This document shows positions 6,762 to 14,676 of a stretch of DNA of 64,000 nt, piece by piece. The notes under the pieces were generated by a model that was not told where the DNA came from, did no database searches, and worked only from the letters and a program-made list of their open reading frames with translations. The stretch's first letter is position 1. The number at the start of each line of letters is the position of its first letter. Source of the stretch: VRUE01 sp035318745. Its GTDB lineage: Bacteria > Actinomycetota > Thermoleophilia > Solirubrobacterales > 70-9. The stretch is taken from positions 62,001 through 126,000 of the forward strand of contig DATHEA010000006.1 of the NCBI GenBank assembly GCA_035318745.1. The letters run 5' to 3'. The translations under genes and the position numbers were made by a program.

Positions 6762-8544
6762 CGGAGAGATCGGAGACCTGGACGGTGAAGGCGAGGTCGT
6801 TGCTGGGACGAAGGTAGGGGCCGTCGCTGCCGAGCAACACGAGCTTCGCCGTGTGCCCGGGCGCGAAGGCGTAGCCGTTGCCGTGCAACTGGAAGGTGAC
6901 CTGGCCGCTCTGGTTGCCGGTCAGGCGATAGGCGCCACGCGTGACCAAGCGCTCGCTGCCGTCCGGGAAGACGTCGAAGAGCATTGAGTCGAGCTCGCCG
7001 AAATCGCCAACGGTCTGGATCGTCGCCGTCACAGTCGGTAGTCCGAGCATGGTGAAGCCCGATTCGGTGCTGTAGGTGTAGGTGGCCGTCCCCACCGCCG
7101 GGGAGGGGGAGACGGTCTTGCAGGCATCGGTGGTTCCCGCGATCGGGTCGAGCTGCGCGCTGGTGATCGGGTCGCCGCTGGCGGCGACCAGCTGCGTGGC
7201 CGGTGAGCCGAAGGTCACCGTCCCGGTGTGTAGTCCGCTGTAGGTGGGCGCGGTGTAGGGACCGCCGTCGGGCTCGCTAGCGGGACAGGTCTGCGTATAC
7301 GCGGTTACCGAGCCACCGACAGGCCCACCTCGCACACTTCGCAGGTAATGGTCGAAGAAAGCGGCACCCTGTTCGTTGAAGGCTTGGTTTACCGTCGGCT
7401 TATTCGAGCCCCGACTGTGGCCGAGATCACCGAACTGAAGGCTGACGGGGCCGGCGCCATGCACCTGGTTGTAGATGCGAATCGCCTGCTCCGGCGGGAA
7501 CAGATCGTCGGTCCAGCCGTTCTCGATCAACAGAGGCGCGGGAGTGCCTGGCAGGCCGTATGCCTGATGGTGCGCGTAGATCTCGGCCAGGCGAGCTTTG
7601 GCCGCCGCGCTCGGCGGCTCGCCGGCGTTGACGAGCGCGAAATCGCCGGTGAGGTCGGCGTCGGGGTTGGTGCACGGGGCGCTGGCGAGCGCGTCGCCGC
7701 AGTAGTAGCCGGTGCTTTTTCCCAGCGCGTAGAGACCGGCAACATAGCTCGCGATCGGGATCCCCACCGGTTCCAGGCTCTGGCCCGGCGGAGCCACCTG
7801 GTTATCGAGGAAGCGCCCGTTGGGCAGCAGGGAGTCGACGAGGTCCGACCACGGCCAGCGCGGCCAGGCGGCGGCGATCGACAGCGCTCTACCCCTTGGA
7901 CTCTTCCAAGAGGCGAACTGGCCGTCCGGCTTGCGGATCCGGTTGTGGAGGTACGCAAGCTCGAGACTCTGGCCGCCTCCATAGGAGATGCCGGTCACGC
8001 CAAGGGCGCTGGGCTTGGCGATCCCTTGGTCGACGAGCAGACCGAGCAGGTACTGGGTGTCGCGAGCCTCGTAGCGGGTGTCGGCGAGTCGGATGTAGCC
8101 CTGGCCGCAGGGGCCGGAGTGATAGCCCGCCGGACCGCCGCCGCAAGAGTGGCCGAACCCGCGCGCGGTGTAGTTGACCACCGCGTAGCCCTGCCGGGCG
8201 AAGTAATCGTTGTTGTAGTGGTAGGTGACCGAGCCGTCGCCGTTGGGGTCGCTCGACTCGAAGTCGGTCTTTTCTCCGCCGTATCCGTGAAGCATCACGA
8301 TCGTCGGATAGGGTCCAGGTCTGTCGTTCGGAGGCAAAGTGACGTCGACGTCGAGCGGGACGCCATCGAAGGACGGCACTCCGTCCAACGTCTGCCCCGC
8401 CGAGCCGTCAGTGGTCGGACAGAACCGCACCCCGTCGGACTGAACCATGCACTGATGCCCAAAAGGCGTCTGTGCAACCGCGGCGGACGACGGCGCGACG
8501 AGGCTCAATGCGAACAGCCCCATCAAGAGAAGGAAACGACGCAC
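6742..8544 (-). CDS. secreted CocE/X-Pro dipeptidyl-peptidase-like hydrolase
   Basis: The product has 600 residues from a GTG at 8544, chosen because AGGAGG lies 6-7 nt upstream and the resulting N-terminus (VRRFLLLMGLFALSLV...) is a good signal peptide ending near ASAVAQ-like residues (AAVAQTPFG). A longer frame to 8604 would bury this signal. The catalytic alpha/beta hydrolase domain has MLHGYGGEKTDF, the nucleophile GISYGGGQ, the acid region ENGWTDDLFPP and GDLGHSRG for the His. A C-terminal jelly-roll domain of the PepX C-terminal type fills about residues 450-600. It is likely an extracellular or cell-wall esterase or peptidase; the substrate is unknown. Confidence 0.85.
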   Translation of the reverse strand: MRRFLLLMGLFALSLVAPSSAAVAQTPFGHQCMVQSDGVRFCPTTDGSAGQTLDGVPSFDGVPLDVDVTLPPNDRPGPYPTIVMLHGYGGEKTDFESSDPNGDGSVTYHYNNDYFARQGYAVVNYTARGFGHSCGGGPAGYHSGPCGQGYIRLADTRYEARDTQYLLGLLVDQGIAKPSALGVTGISYGGGQSLELAYLHNRIRKPDGQFASWKSPRGRALSIAAAWPRWPWSDLVDSLLPNGRFLDNQVAPPGQSLEPVGIPIASYVAGLYALGKSTGYYCGDALASAPCTNPDADLTGDFALVNAGEPPSAAAKARLAEIYAHHQAYGLPGTPAPLLIENGWTDDLFPPEQAIRIYNQVHGAGPVSLQFGDLGHSRGSNKPTVNQAFNEQGAAFFDHYLRSVRGGPVGGSVTAYTQTCPASEPDGGPYTAPTYSGLHTGTVTFGSPATQLVAASGDPITSAQLDPIAGTTDACKTVSPSPAVGTATYTYSTESGFTMLGLPTVTATIQTVGDFGELDSMLFDVFPDGSERLVTRGAYRLTGNQSGQVTFQLHGNGYAFAPGHTAKLVLLGSDGPYLRPSNDLAFTVQVSDLSVSLPTR

Positions 8545-8656
8545 TCTGCACCTCCTATAGATACCCACGCGGGCATACCAACCGAACTGCACCAGAATAC
8601 CCAAAATTGGGGAAGCTAAACCCGGTGCTGAGCGGCTTTCGGGCCGCCACTTCGCT

Positions 8657-8766
8657 CAACCAGTCGCCGCCAGGCGGCTGGTTGCAGGGAAAGAAAGGGT
8701 CCAGTTTCATAAGTTCCGACTGCAAATGAGGGCCGCATTTGGCCGGATTGGAGCTTAGGACCCTTT
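8657..8766. repeat. hairpins in the 262-bp gap at the left edge of the low-GC region
   Basis: The stretch 8545-8806 holds no convincing gene. It contains a hairpin (CAACCAG 8657-8663 with CTGGTTG 8678-8684, plus inner CCGCC/GGCGG) and a second inverted repeat (AAAGGGTCC 8694-8702 with GGACCCTTT 8758-8766). The latter could terminate the minus-strand operon that ends at 8807. Base composition shifts toward AT from about here rightward. Confidence 0.5.
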
Positions 8767-8806
8767 GAAGGTCTTTCAGGGCACCCTTGGGGGTGGCTTA
8801 GGTCCG

Positions 8807-9763
8807 TTAGGCCTGGGTGAGCGCTTGGTTTAGCCGCTCAGTGGTGAGGGCGTCCAATGACAGGTTGAGAGCGTCGGCTAGTTTGGCGATGCTCTGAAAA
8901 CTGCTGTTGGGGATGTTGCCCTGCTCAATCTTATCCAGGGTGCTGCGGTCAATGCCGACTAGCTGGCTCAGGGTTTCAATATTCAAGCCTTGTGCTTCGC
9001 GGGCCGCTTTAAAGACCTGGCCACGTTGTTTGTGGTCGAGTCGGAGAGCATTTGCCTCCTGTTTTTCCAGTTCCGCGAGCCAAGCGGGAGTCTCCCCCGT
9101 TTCCGCTTTTGTTGGCTGCTTGTTGTCCTGCTGCTCGCCGGGTACTTTGTTTGCTTCGACGGCCTGCAGAATCTCTGCCCAGGTGCAACCGGGCCAGCGG
9201 CGCAGAATGCGACGAGCATCAACTGGGCTTCTTTGGCCTGGCGCTAGTTGTGCTCGCTCTTGCTCGCGCCATTGGTCATAAGCAGCCTTCGTTTTCTTGG
9301 CCGGATTGCTCTGCAACCAACGCTCCAGAGTGGGAAGGACACGCGTTGATTCTTGGCTCTTGCGAGATAAATCTTTGGAGCGCTTGCGCTGATGTTCGGC
9401 CTCAACTGGTAGCCACCCTTCCTGAAAAGCGACCTCCTTTGCCAAGAACCAGGAACCGCGTATTACTTCTCCTACTCGCCGACCCTTCCAACCTTGACGA
9501 ACAGATTCAGGAGCAGCATCAAATTCTCTTATCGTCAGCGCAAGCTGCTCGCGCTCATCGATCAGTCCAAGGTGCTGCGCGACTCGCTCTAGAGCCGCAA
9601 TGGCATCAGCCATCTTCTTATGAAGCCGCTCCACCTGATGCTGCTCCATATCAACAGCAGCGCAATCCTCTCGCAGTTGCTCGAATAGCCATAAGCGCCA
9701 TCGCTCAGGGAGGAACAAAGCCTCCCTGGCGATTTCGCGAGCTAATTTCTCAGCGGGATTCAC
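8807..9763 (-). CDS. large accessory protein with C-terminal XRE helix-turn-helix
   Basis: A 318-residue protein whose last 65 residues are a Cro/C1-type helix-turn-helix (FKAAREAQGLNIETLSQLVG, IDRSTLDKIEQG). The first 240 residues are charged, helical and unrecognised (LAREIAREAL, ERVAQHLGLIDEREQL, RILRRWPGCTWAEI). It is the last gene of a three-gene set with ATGA overlaps (10355 to 8807), all clearly less GC-rich than the surrounding chromosome. A DNA-binding role is likely. Putting the DNA-binding domain at the C-terminus of a large uncharacterised helical domain is uncommon for XRE repressors; the N-terminal part may bind a ligand or partner or act as an effector. Confidence 0.7.
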   Translation of the reverse strand: MNPAEKLAREIAREALFLPERWRLWLFEQLREDCAAVDMEQHQVERLHKKMADAIAALERVAQHLGLIDEREQLALTIREFDAAPESVRQGWKGRRVGEVIRGSWFLAKEVAFQEGWLPVEAEHQRKRSKDLSRKSQESTRVLPTLERWLQSNPAKKTKAAYDQWREQERAQLAPGQRSPVDARRILRRWPGCTWAEILQAVEANKVPGEQQDNKQPTKAETGETPAWLAELEKQEANALRLDHKQRGQVFKAAREAQGLNIETLSQLVGIDRSTLDKIEQGNIPNSSFQSIAKLADALNLSLDALTTERLNQALTQA

Positions 9764-10062
9764 TGCTCGGGATTATCTTCCAAATCCTGAAAATCCTGAA
9801 ACGTGAATTCGCCAGGGCTGTAATCCTCAGCAGGAGTCCATTCAATGCCCTCTATTAGCTCGGCAGGTTTTATCCTTAAGCCTTGACTGATTTTTATGAG
9901 CGTGTCAACACGAGGGATTCGGGCGGAACGCTCTAGCAGGCCAATCTCGGTTCGATGCAAGCCTGAGCGGATTCCGAGGACTTCCTGGCTGATACCAGCG
10001 CGCCGCCTAGCTCTTCGTAGGTTCTCCCCGAACCGCTGGGCAACCTCTCGGTTCCCTCTCAC
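9760..10062 (-). CDS. XRE-family transcriptional regulator
   Basis: A 100-residue protein with a Cro/C1 helix-turn-helix at about residues 9-65 (LRRARRRAGISQEVLGIRSG, LHRTEIGLLERS) and a short acidic tail. The tail begins PAELIEGIEW, which matches the PADLIEGMSF tail of the XRE protein at 11471-11740, so the two are paralogs. The ATG overlaps the upstream gene stop by 4 bp, and its own stop overlaps the 318-residue gene. It probably regulates this accessory operon. Confidence 0.85.
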   Translation of the reverse strand: MRGNREVAQRFGENLRRARRRAGISQEVLGIRSGLHRTEIGLLERSARIPRVDTLIKISQGLRIKPAELIEGIEWTPAEDYSPGEFTFQDFQDLEDNPEQ

Positions 10063-10355
10063 GATAGTTCCAAATCATTAAAGTGCAATGCGGCTCGCGT
10101 CGGGAGGATCAGAACCTCACATTCCCTGAGCAGACCCGCATTCGCCAGGTCAGTAGTGGCTCGGGCCAGGCCATCTCGTTCCTCAAACTCGGGCTTCTCA
10201 GTTAATAACTCGCGGGCGATCTCAGTCTTGCTCAGTTGCTTGGGCCACTCAGACAAAACCAGACTGAGGACTCGGGCTTGAGCCTTTGCATCTTCTCGAT
10301 CAGGCGGAGCAAACTCGCTCCCATCGCTGAAGGCAGAATTACGATTCGATTGCAT
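10059..10355 (-). CDS. small winged-helix-like protein, function unknown
   Basis: A 98-residue protein. Residues 30-95 read like a winged helix (SKTEIARELL, FEERDGLARATTDLANAGLL, then a short strand pair LILPTRAALHF). I cannot name a family. It is the first gene of the 10355-8807 operon. AAAGGA lies 8 nt before the ATG at 10355, and a 7-bp inverted repeat (10410-10429) sits about 55 bp upstream and could be an operator. With two HTH proteins downstream, a regulatory or partition-like role is possible but unproven. Confidence 0.6.
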   Translation of the reverse strand: MQSNRNSAFSDGSEFAPPDREDAKAQARVLSLVLSEWPKQLSKTEIARELLTEKPEFEERDGLARATTDLANAGLLRECEVLILPTRAALHFNDLELS

Positions 10356-10409
10356 CGAAACTTATCCTTTCGGTGCCACGCCGCCCGGACTGTTAACGCA
10401 GTCGCGGGC

Positions 10410-10429
10410 GGCACTTGTTTATAAGTGCC
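10410..10429. repeat. inverted repeat, possible operator
   Basis: GGCACTT and AAGTGCC form a perfect 7-bp repeat around GTTTAT, upstream of the operon starting at 10355 and just downstream of the gene ending at 10446. There is no T-run, so an operator is more likely than a terminator. Confidence 0.45.
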
Positions 10430-10445
10430 TAGTCCAGCTTCACTC

Positions 10446-11339
10446 CTACCCTGTGAACCTGAGGACGTTGGTCGTGCCCAAGTTTCCTTCGAGCGCGTAA
10501 TGCTCAGGAATGAATAAAGTTTTAATCCCCACGCTCACGCTGACAGCCTTATCCGGGTCAGTGGGCACGTGCACTTTGAATGGACGGTTGACTCTTATTA
10601 TCCGTTCACTGCTCTTGGCTAGGTACCAGCGCTTCTTACAGACGATTCTCATCGTCGTGGAATCAGGTTCACACGCGTACACGCGCTTCGCCCGACTGAT
10701 TTCCAGAACAGCCGGACAGTTGTAATCAAAAGCCAAGTGCGAGCGGCCCTGTCGCGGGTGATGCAAACGCAACGTGATCAAGGAGCCTGAACGGCCAGCG
10801 TGTCGAAGCTGGAAGTGTTCTTGTCCCCACCAAGCCAGTTCTTGCACGCTGCCGTTTTCTACTGCTTGATTAGCCCGTTCTAGTTGGGCTTCGTTTTCGA
10901 TGATGCTGCACTCGGATTGACTGGCTGCTGTTGATAGCTTCGCGCTGCGACTCGACTTTCTCGGCTGTCCTTTTAGGCGAACACGCTTGTCGCCAAGGAC
11001 GCATATCAGACCTCTCGACGGATCAACTGATACTCCTGGCGTGCCGCAGCGATAGCCGAGGATTTCGCAGTCGAAGAGACAGTCATAGAGGCTTTTCGAG
11101 GATTTCCCGATAGCCCTTGCCAGCTTGCGAGCCTGACGGCAGGAAGTGCCAATCGCTTTCACGGCAAAAGCGCCATTACCAGCAGTGACGTTCTGGATGC
11201 CGCACGCCTTCCAGCCGTTCGAGCTGGCAACAGCGCTGCTCGACAGTAGCCCGCCAGTCAAGAACAGGGGTAGTAGCAAAGCCAGCCCTGCCAGGCCAAT
11301 CCCAAGGCGCTTCCCCAACTGCTTCTGAATCCGTTGCAT
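10446..11339 (-). CDS. secreted cysteine-containing protein, function unknown
   Basis: The product has 297 residues from the ATG at 11339, chosen because GGAGG lies 6 nt upstream and the N-terminus then reads MQRIQKQLGKRLGIGLAGLA followed by LLLPLFLTGG, a good signal peptide ending near SSAVASS. A longer frame to 11489 is rejected. The mature part contains about ten Cys residues (ACGIQNV, CLFDCEILGYRC, CNY/NCPAV, YACEPD, IVCKKRW), consistent with disulfides outside the cell. The region YDCLFDCEILGYRC precedes a C-terminal half rich in beta strands. I recognise no family. It lies between regulator genes in the low-GC region and has a TTGCCTTATGAGGC motif 42 bp upstream. Confidence 0.65.
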   Translation of the reverse strand: MQRIQKQLGKRLGIGLAGLALLLPLFLTGGLLSSSAVASSNGWKACGIQNVTAGNGAFAVKAIGTSCRQARKLARAIGKSSKSLYDCLFDCEILGYRCGTPGVSVDPSRGLICVLGDKRVRLKGQPRKSSRSAKLSTAASQSECSIIENEAQLERANQAVENGSVQELAWWGQEHFQLRHAGRSGSLITLRLHHPRQGRSHLAFDYNCPAVLEISRAKRVYACEPDSTTMRIVCKKRWYLAKSSERIIRVNRPFKVHVPTDPDKAVSVSVGIKTLFIPEHYALEGNLGTTNVLRFTG

Positions 11340-11381
11340 CCGAGCCTCCTTCCCCTGCGGTTCCAGGGGGTCGTGTTTGAC

Positions 11382-11397
11382 TTGCCTTATGAGGCTA
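11382..11397. promoter_or_regulatory. TTGCCTTATGAGGC motif, candidate operator copy 1
   Basis: TTGCCTTATGAGGCTA occurs 42 bp upstream of the secreted-protein start. It is nearly identical to half-sites of the 12-bp inverted repeat at 12468-12499 in front of an XRE gene, which suggests one regulator controls both transcripts. Confidence 0.4.
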
Positions 11398-11470
11398 CCA
11401 TGATTTTGAGGATAAATCCTCCTTGGTCTATCCTGTTGCCTAGAACCAGGGCGGGCAGAAGACTGCCGCC

Positions 11471-11740
11471 GTGGCTGATGCTCTCTCACAACGCTTCGCT
11501 GAGAACCTGGCCTATTACCTAGAGAAGGTCGGGCTCTCGCAGGAAGCTCTTGCGGCCAAAGCGGAAATCCATCGCACCCAAGTCAGCGAGCTATTACGCG
11601 GCGGCAATCCAACCCTGTTCACGATTGTCCGCCTGGCCGGAGCCTTGAGCATCCGACCCGCTGACCTGATCGAGGGAATGAGCTTCGAGCCAGCCGATCA
11701 ACAAGGCAAGTTCAAGACCACGCCGAGGAAAGAGAAGTAG
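11471..11740 (+). CDS. XRE-family transcriptional regulator
   Basis: An 89-residue Cro/C1 protein: LAYYLEKVGLSQEALAAKAE and IHRTQVSELLRGG form the helix-turn-helix, followed by the tail PADLIEGMSFEP shared with the regulator at 9760-10062. It starts with GTG at 11471; no strong Shine-Dalgarno is visible. It is divergent from the secreted-protein gene (starts 131 bp apart), so it may bind the intervening TTGCCTTATGAGGC site, though that is inference. Confidence 0.8.
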   Translation: MADALSQRFAENLAYYLEKVGLSQEALAAKAEIHRTQVSELLRGGNPTLFTIVRLAGALSIRPADLIEGMSFEPADQQGKFKTTPRKEK

Positions 11741-11848
11741 CTCGGCTGTTCGTGCGCTCGGCACTCTCAAGGAGTGAGTGACGAAACTCTACTTAGCCTT
11801 ATCATTCTCGCCGTTAGCTTGACGGTGGTCATTCTGGCCAGCACGCAC

Positions 11849-12175
11849 TCATTTTCGTCTCTTGGAGAAAAGCTTTCGCGCCCATCGCCAGATTCCTCCA
11901 CCCCAAAGAATAATGCTAGCGACCAAGATAGTAATAGCGAGAACCGCGTAGAGAAAGATGCTCCCGGTTTCGACAGCTAACGAAACTAGCAGGCTGACAG
12001 TGGCTATCGAGCCAAAGTAGAGCGCTGCAAGTTCTAGAGGTTTTGCTTTCGGTTTCGACCTCTTATCGTAGGCCGCTGCAAAGCTCAGTATTCCGAGCAA
12101 GACACTGACCACGGCGGCGACTCCAGCTCCAACGAGAAGGGCGTTATCTCCTAGAGCCGCGTCCGCTATCAGCAC
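11849..12175 (-). CDS. small multi-pass membrane protein, function unknown
   Basis: A 108-residue protein with four hydrophobic segments (about 10-30, 50-66, 70-88 and 92-98) and a strongly basic tail (RKLFSKRRK), as in small inner-membrane proteins. The GTG start lies only 3 bp after the stop of the XRE gene at 12179-12466, so the two are likely one transcript, a common arrangement for a regulator and a membrane partner. An overlapping plus-strand frame (11774-11980) is less convincing. Function unknown. Confidence 0.55.
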   Translation of the reverse strand: MLIADAALGDNALLVGAGVAAVVSVLLGILSFAAAYDKRSKPKAKPLELAALYFGSIATVSLLVSLAVETGSIFLYAVLAITILVASIILWGGGIWRWARKLFSKRRK

Positions 12176-12178
12176 GGC

Positions 12179-12466
12179 CTAGGAACGCGATTCGAGCCTG
12201 TCGGCGCGGTTGATAATCGTGACCAGTTTCACGCCGAGAGCATCGGCTAGGGAGAGCATCGTGCCGAGTGAGATGTTCCGGACGCCTCGCTCGATATCGC
12301 TGACGAAAGTAGCTGGCGTGGGCGGGCTCATTCGCTCAGCGACTTCTACCTGAGTCAGCTTGGCCTCTTTGCGAATGGCTTTCACGGCTTCGCCGAAAAC
12401 AGCGTGATATGGGGAACGGGGCTCCACTGGAGAAAGGAGACTACTTGGACTTGACTTTTTAGGCAA
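12179..12466 (-). CDS. XRE-family transcriptional regulator
   Basis: A 95-residue protein with a helix-turn-helix at about residues 28-85 (AIRKEAKLTQVEVAERMS, ATFVSDIERGVRNIS) and a conserved LSLADALGVKL segment. The TTG start at 12466 gives MPKKSSPSS; a GTG 13 codons later is an alternative. A 12-bp inverted repeat sits directly upstream (12468-12499), fitting autoregulation. It is followed by the small membrane protein gene. Confidence 0.78.
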   Translation of the reverse strand: MPKKSSPSSLLSPVEPRSPYHAVFGEAVKAIRKEAKLTQVEVAERMSPPTPATFVSDIERGVRNISLGTMLSLADALGVKLVTIINRADRLESRS

Positions 12467-12467
12467 C

Positions 12468-12499
12468 TTGCCTTATAAGTTATCTATCTTATGAGGCAA
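12468..12499. promoter_or_regulatory. 12-bp inverted repeat, candidate XRE operator
   Basis: TTGCCTTATAAG (12468-12479) and CTTATGAGGCAA (12488-12499) form an inverted repeat with one mismatch and an 8-nt spacer, immediately upstream of the XRE gene starting at 12466. The half-site recurs at 11382-11397. Confidence 0.55.
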
Positions 12500-12591
12500 C
12501 ACGATCAAACCGCTTGGGAAAGCCATTCTCGGGGCGAAATTTCTTTCTACTGCTTCCAAGTACGTGGATCTAAAGGCCCTCTCATATAGCT

Positions 12592-14127
12592 ATGAGCACG
12601 CTCGCAGCGGTCAAAGAGAGGCAGCGGGTTTGCTATGGGCCGCTGGCTAAGCCAGCGGAGCGCGCTGACCTGTATTGGAGCCGCGAGCAGCCCGAGTTAA
12701 AGGGTATTACTGCCGGTGAGGTTGTTGCTCGGCTGATTGAAACTCAGGAGTTCCGAGAAATCTTGATGCCCAAGCTCAGGCAGATTGATCAGCGTAATCG
12801 GACGGTTGGCAAAGGCAAGCAGATGGGTCGGCCTCTCCGCTGGACTGCCTTGCAACTAGAGAGCGTGTTCCTCTATCGAAGGTATTCAGGAACGGAAACG
12901 CTGAAAGAGGCTTGGACTCAATTGTGTGCGGACCCGAAAGCTCGCTTGCTTTTGGGCCTGGGTGAGCAAGTGCCTTCGCGGGCGACGCTGACTCGTTATG
13001 TCCGTCAGCACTTCGATGAGGAGGAGCGCTGTCAGTTGCACTCGGAGATTGACCGCTGCTTGCGCCGTAAAGTCGTGCAGCTTCCCGGCTTTGACCAGGA
13101 GGCGCGGGTTCTCGGAATGGACGGCAGTTTGCACGGCACTCATTTCACGCCGCCTATTCCTAATCCAAGGGAGAAGCAGGAGAAAGAAGGGAAGGAAGGC
13201 AAAACGCCTCGGAAGATTGTTAATGACCACATTCCTGCTGGCACTCCCGGCGCGATAACTGCTCCCACGGCTGGCTACATCGGTAAGAAAGGTGGGCCTA
13301 AGGCAGGGCGCGGTTTTTGCTTCACCGGCCTTTGGACTGAGCACGGCACTTTGCTCAATTGGGAGATTTGCGCTTTAAACGAAAGCGAGAAGCCCAGCGC
13401 TGAAAGGTTGCTTGCATCATATGAGAAAGAGGTCCTTCCCTATCGGGATAACCAGCAGTTGAGCGTCCTCACCGCTGACGCTGGTTTCAACTCGCAGAAG
13501 ATTCGACGCCAAGTGCAGTCAATGCCGATTGTCCCGAACATTCACAAAGCGAGTCATAAGAGTCTTCCCGGAGAGCCTAAGAGCAAGACCCAAGAGGCTC
13601 AAAAGCGAAATGAAGCTTGGTATCCGTTCCGCTTTCCCAGCAAGCCTGATTACGAAAACTGGGGCGCGAACGGCCACGGAGAGATTGGCTGTCAGTGCGG
13701 GCAAGGCCAGTTGAAGAACGTCCGCGAGGTTGCCAAGAACGGCGCGGCCATCATTGCCACGAAGGGTTGCTGCTCGAACTGCGGCAACATCACGATTACG
13801 TCAGGCAAATGGAAAAGGCCCGACAAGAAAGGCTATGTCCGCTGCTATCGAGAGGACCAAGCCGACTGGACGCTTGGCAACTCGCTGACCTTCAACGACA
13901 AACTAAGCAAAGTTTACGGCAACGACCGTTTCGGCTGGAATGAGAGTCTGCACGCGACGATGCGCAAACGCTTCGGCCTGCTCAAAGACAAGAGCTGGAT
14001 GCGCGATATCACCGAAGTCAAAACCGAGTTCGCTATCGCCACCTCAGCTATCTCCATCTTGCTCTTGGAGCGAGCCAAACGTCAGAACGAAATGACTCCG
14101 GCCTCAGTCGAGCTAGACGCTGCTTAG
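12592..14127 (+). CDS. DDE transposase with internal zinc-ribbon-like insert
   Basis: A 511-residue protein with an N-terminal helical region and the RNase-H-like DDE core. Asp177 is in LGMDGSLHGTHF, Asp296 in LTADAGFNSQKI and Glu451 in FGWNESLHATMRKRFGLLKDK (the typical E-(6)-R/K block of DDE transposases). Between Asp296 and Glu451 lies an insert with a CQCGQG / CCSNCG cysteine cluster that may bind zinc. The DDE core resembles the IS4/IS1182-type superfamily, but I cannot name the family. The gene appears full length with all three acidic residues. No terminal inverted repeats were found around 12480-12590 or 14128-14200, so it may be a solitary or decayed insertion sequence. Its stop overlaps an opposing gene by 4 bp. 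Confidence 0.8.
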   Translation: MSTLAAVKERQRVCYGPLAKPAERADLYWSREQPELKGITAGEVVARLIETQEFREILMPKLRQIDQRNRTVGKGKQMGRPLRWTALQLESVFLYRRYSGTETLKEAWTQLCADPKARLLLGLGEQVPSRATLTRYVRQHFDEEERCQLHSEIDRCLRRKVVQLPGFDQEARVLGMDGSLHGTHFTPPIPNPREKQEKEGKEGKTPRKIVNDHIPAGTPGAITAPTAGYIGKKGGPKAGRGFCFTGLWTEHGTLLNWEICALNESEKPSAERLLASYEKEVLPYRDNQQLSVLTADAGFNSQKIRRQVQSMPIVPNIHKASHKSLPGEPKSKTQEAQKRNEAWYPFRFPSKPDYENWGANGHGEIGCQCGQGQLKNVREVAKNGAAIIATKGCCSNCGNITITSGKWKRPDKKGYVRCYREDQADWTLGNSLTFNDKLSKVYGNDRFGWNESLHATMRKRFGLLKDKSWMRDITEVKTEFAIATSAISILLLERAKRQNEMTPASVELDAA

Positions 14128-14591
14128 TCGTGAGATTCGACTGTCGCCGATTCCCAATCAGCAGTCATAAACATTCCAAGCCATTGGATTCCGGCGATGG
14201 TCGGCTTCCAGCCCTTCTCAGACTTAGGCGGCTCTTTAAAGACCCCGATGCTTTCTTCCGTTTTCTCGATAAGCCCCTTCTCTTCCATCCCCGCTAAAAC
14301 CGCCTCGGTTGGCAAATCACCCGGAGTCCCGTGCTCACGCTTGAAGAATTCGGCAGCTTCACAAATCACCTCTTGATTGAAGCCTGGCTCCTCATCGTTC
14401 TCCCAAGCCAAGCTGACCAGCACTTTCAAAGCTAGCCATTCCTCGCCATCAACCTCAATCTCTCCAAGCCCTTCCAGCTCCGTTCCGTTGACATTCCCCT
14501 GCCGGTTAGCGACCAGATAGAACGCTTCTGAGATAGCCCCTGCTGAACCTCGACCCATAGCCCAATTGTGCGCGATAAAACAAGGGCTCAC
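14124..14591 (-). CDS. hypothetical acidic protein
   Basis: Up to 155 residues from a GTG at 14591; an ATG 11 codons downstream (MGRGSAG) is an equally plausible start and no clear Shine-Dalgarno decides. The protein is acidic, with segments NGTELEGLGEIEVDGEEWLAL, split as NGTELEGLG and EIEVDGEEW, then PTEAVLAGMEEKGLIEKTEE, which reads like a winged-helix or UBA-like helical segment. I recognise no family. It converges on the transposase with a 4-bp overlap and could be a passenger gene of the same element. Confidence 0.5.
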   Translation of the reverse strand: MSPCFIAHNWAMGRGSAGAISEAFYLVANRQGNVNGTELEGLGEIEVDGEEWLALKVLVSLAWENDEEPGFNQEVICEAAEFFKREHGTPGDLPTEAVLAGMEEKGLIEKTEESIGVFKEPPKSEKGWKPTIAGIQWLGMFMTADWESATVESHD

Positions 14592-14649
14592 CGGCTTTTC
14601 GATTCTGCTGATGCGTCGTTTGTAAATCGGTCAGCAGCCTGTAACAACC

Positions 14650-14676
14650 CCGCTTCGTTAGGGCCTAACGAAGCGG
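14650..14676. repeat. 27-bp palindrome in the 14592-14837 gap
   Basis: CCGCTTCGTTAGG and CCTAACGAAGCGG form a perfect 13-bp inverted repeat around a single G. It lies in a gene-free 246-bp stretch between the hypothetical gene and the tRNA-Phe duplicate. A nearby GTAACAA sequence occurs twice (about 14641 and 14711). It could be an operator, a recombination or resolution site, or a terminator; there is no T-run. Confidence 0.6.

Noticed and set aside
11774..11980. 68-residue plus-strand frame with a hydrophobic N-terminus
   Set aside because: It overlaps the more convincing minus-strand membrane gene, its Shine-Dalgarno would abut the start codon, and its second half is low-complexity. Not excluded completely.
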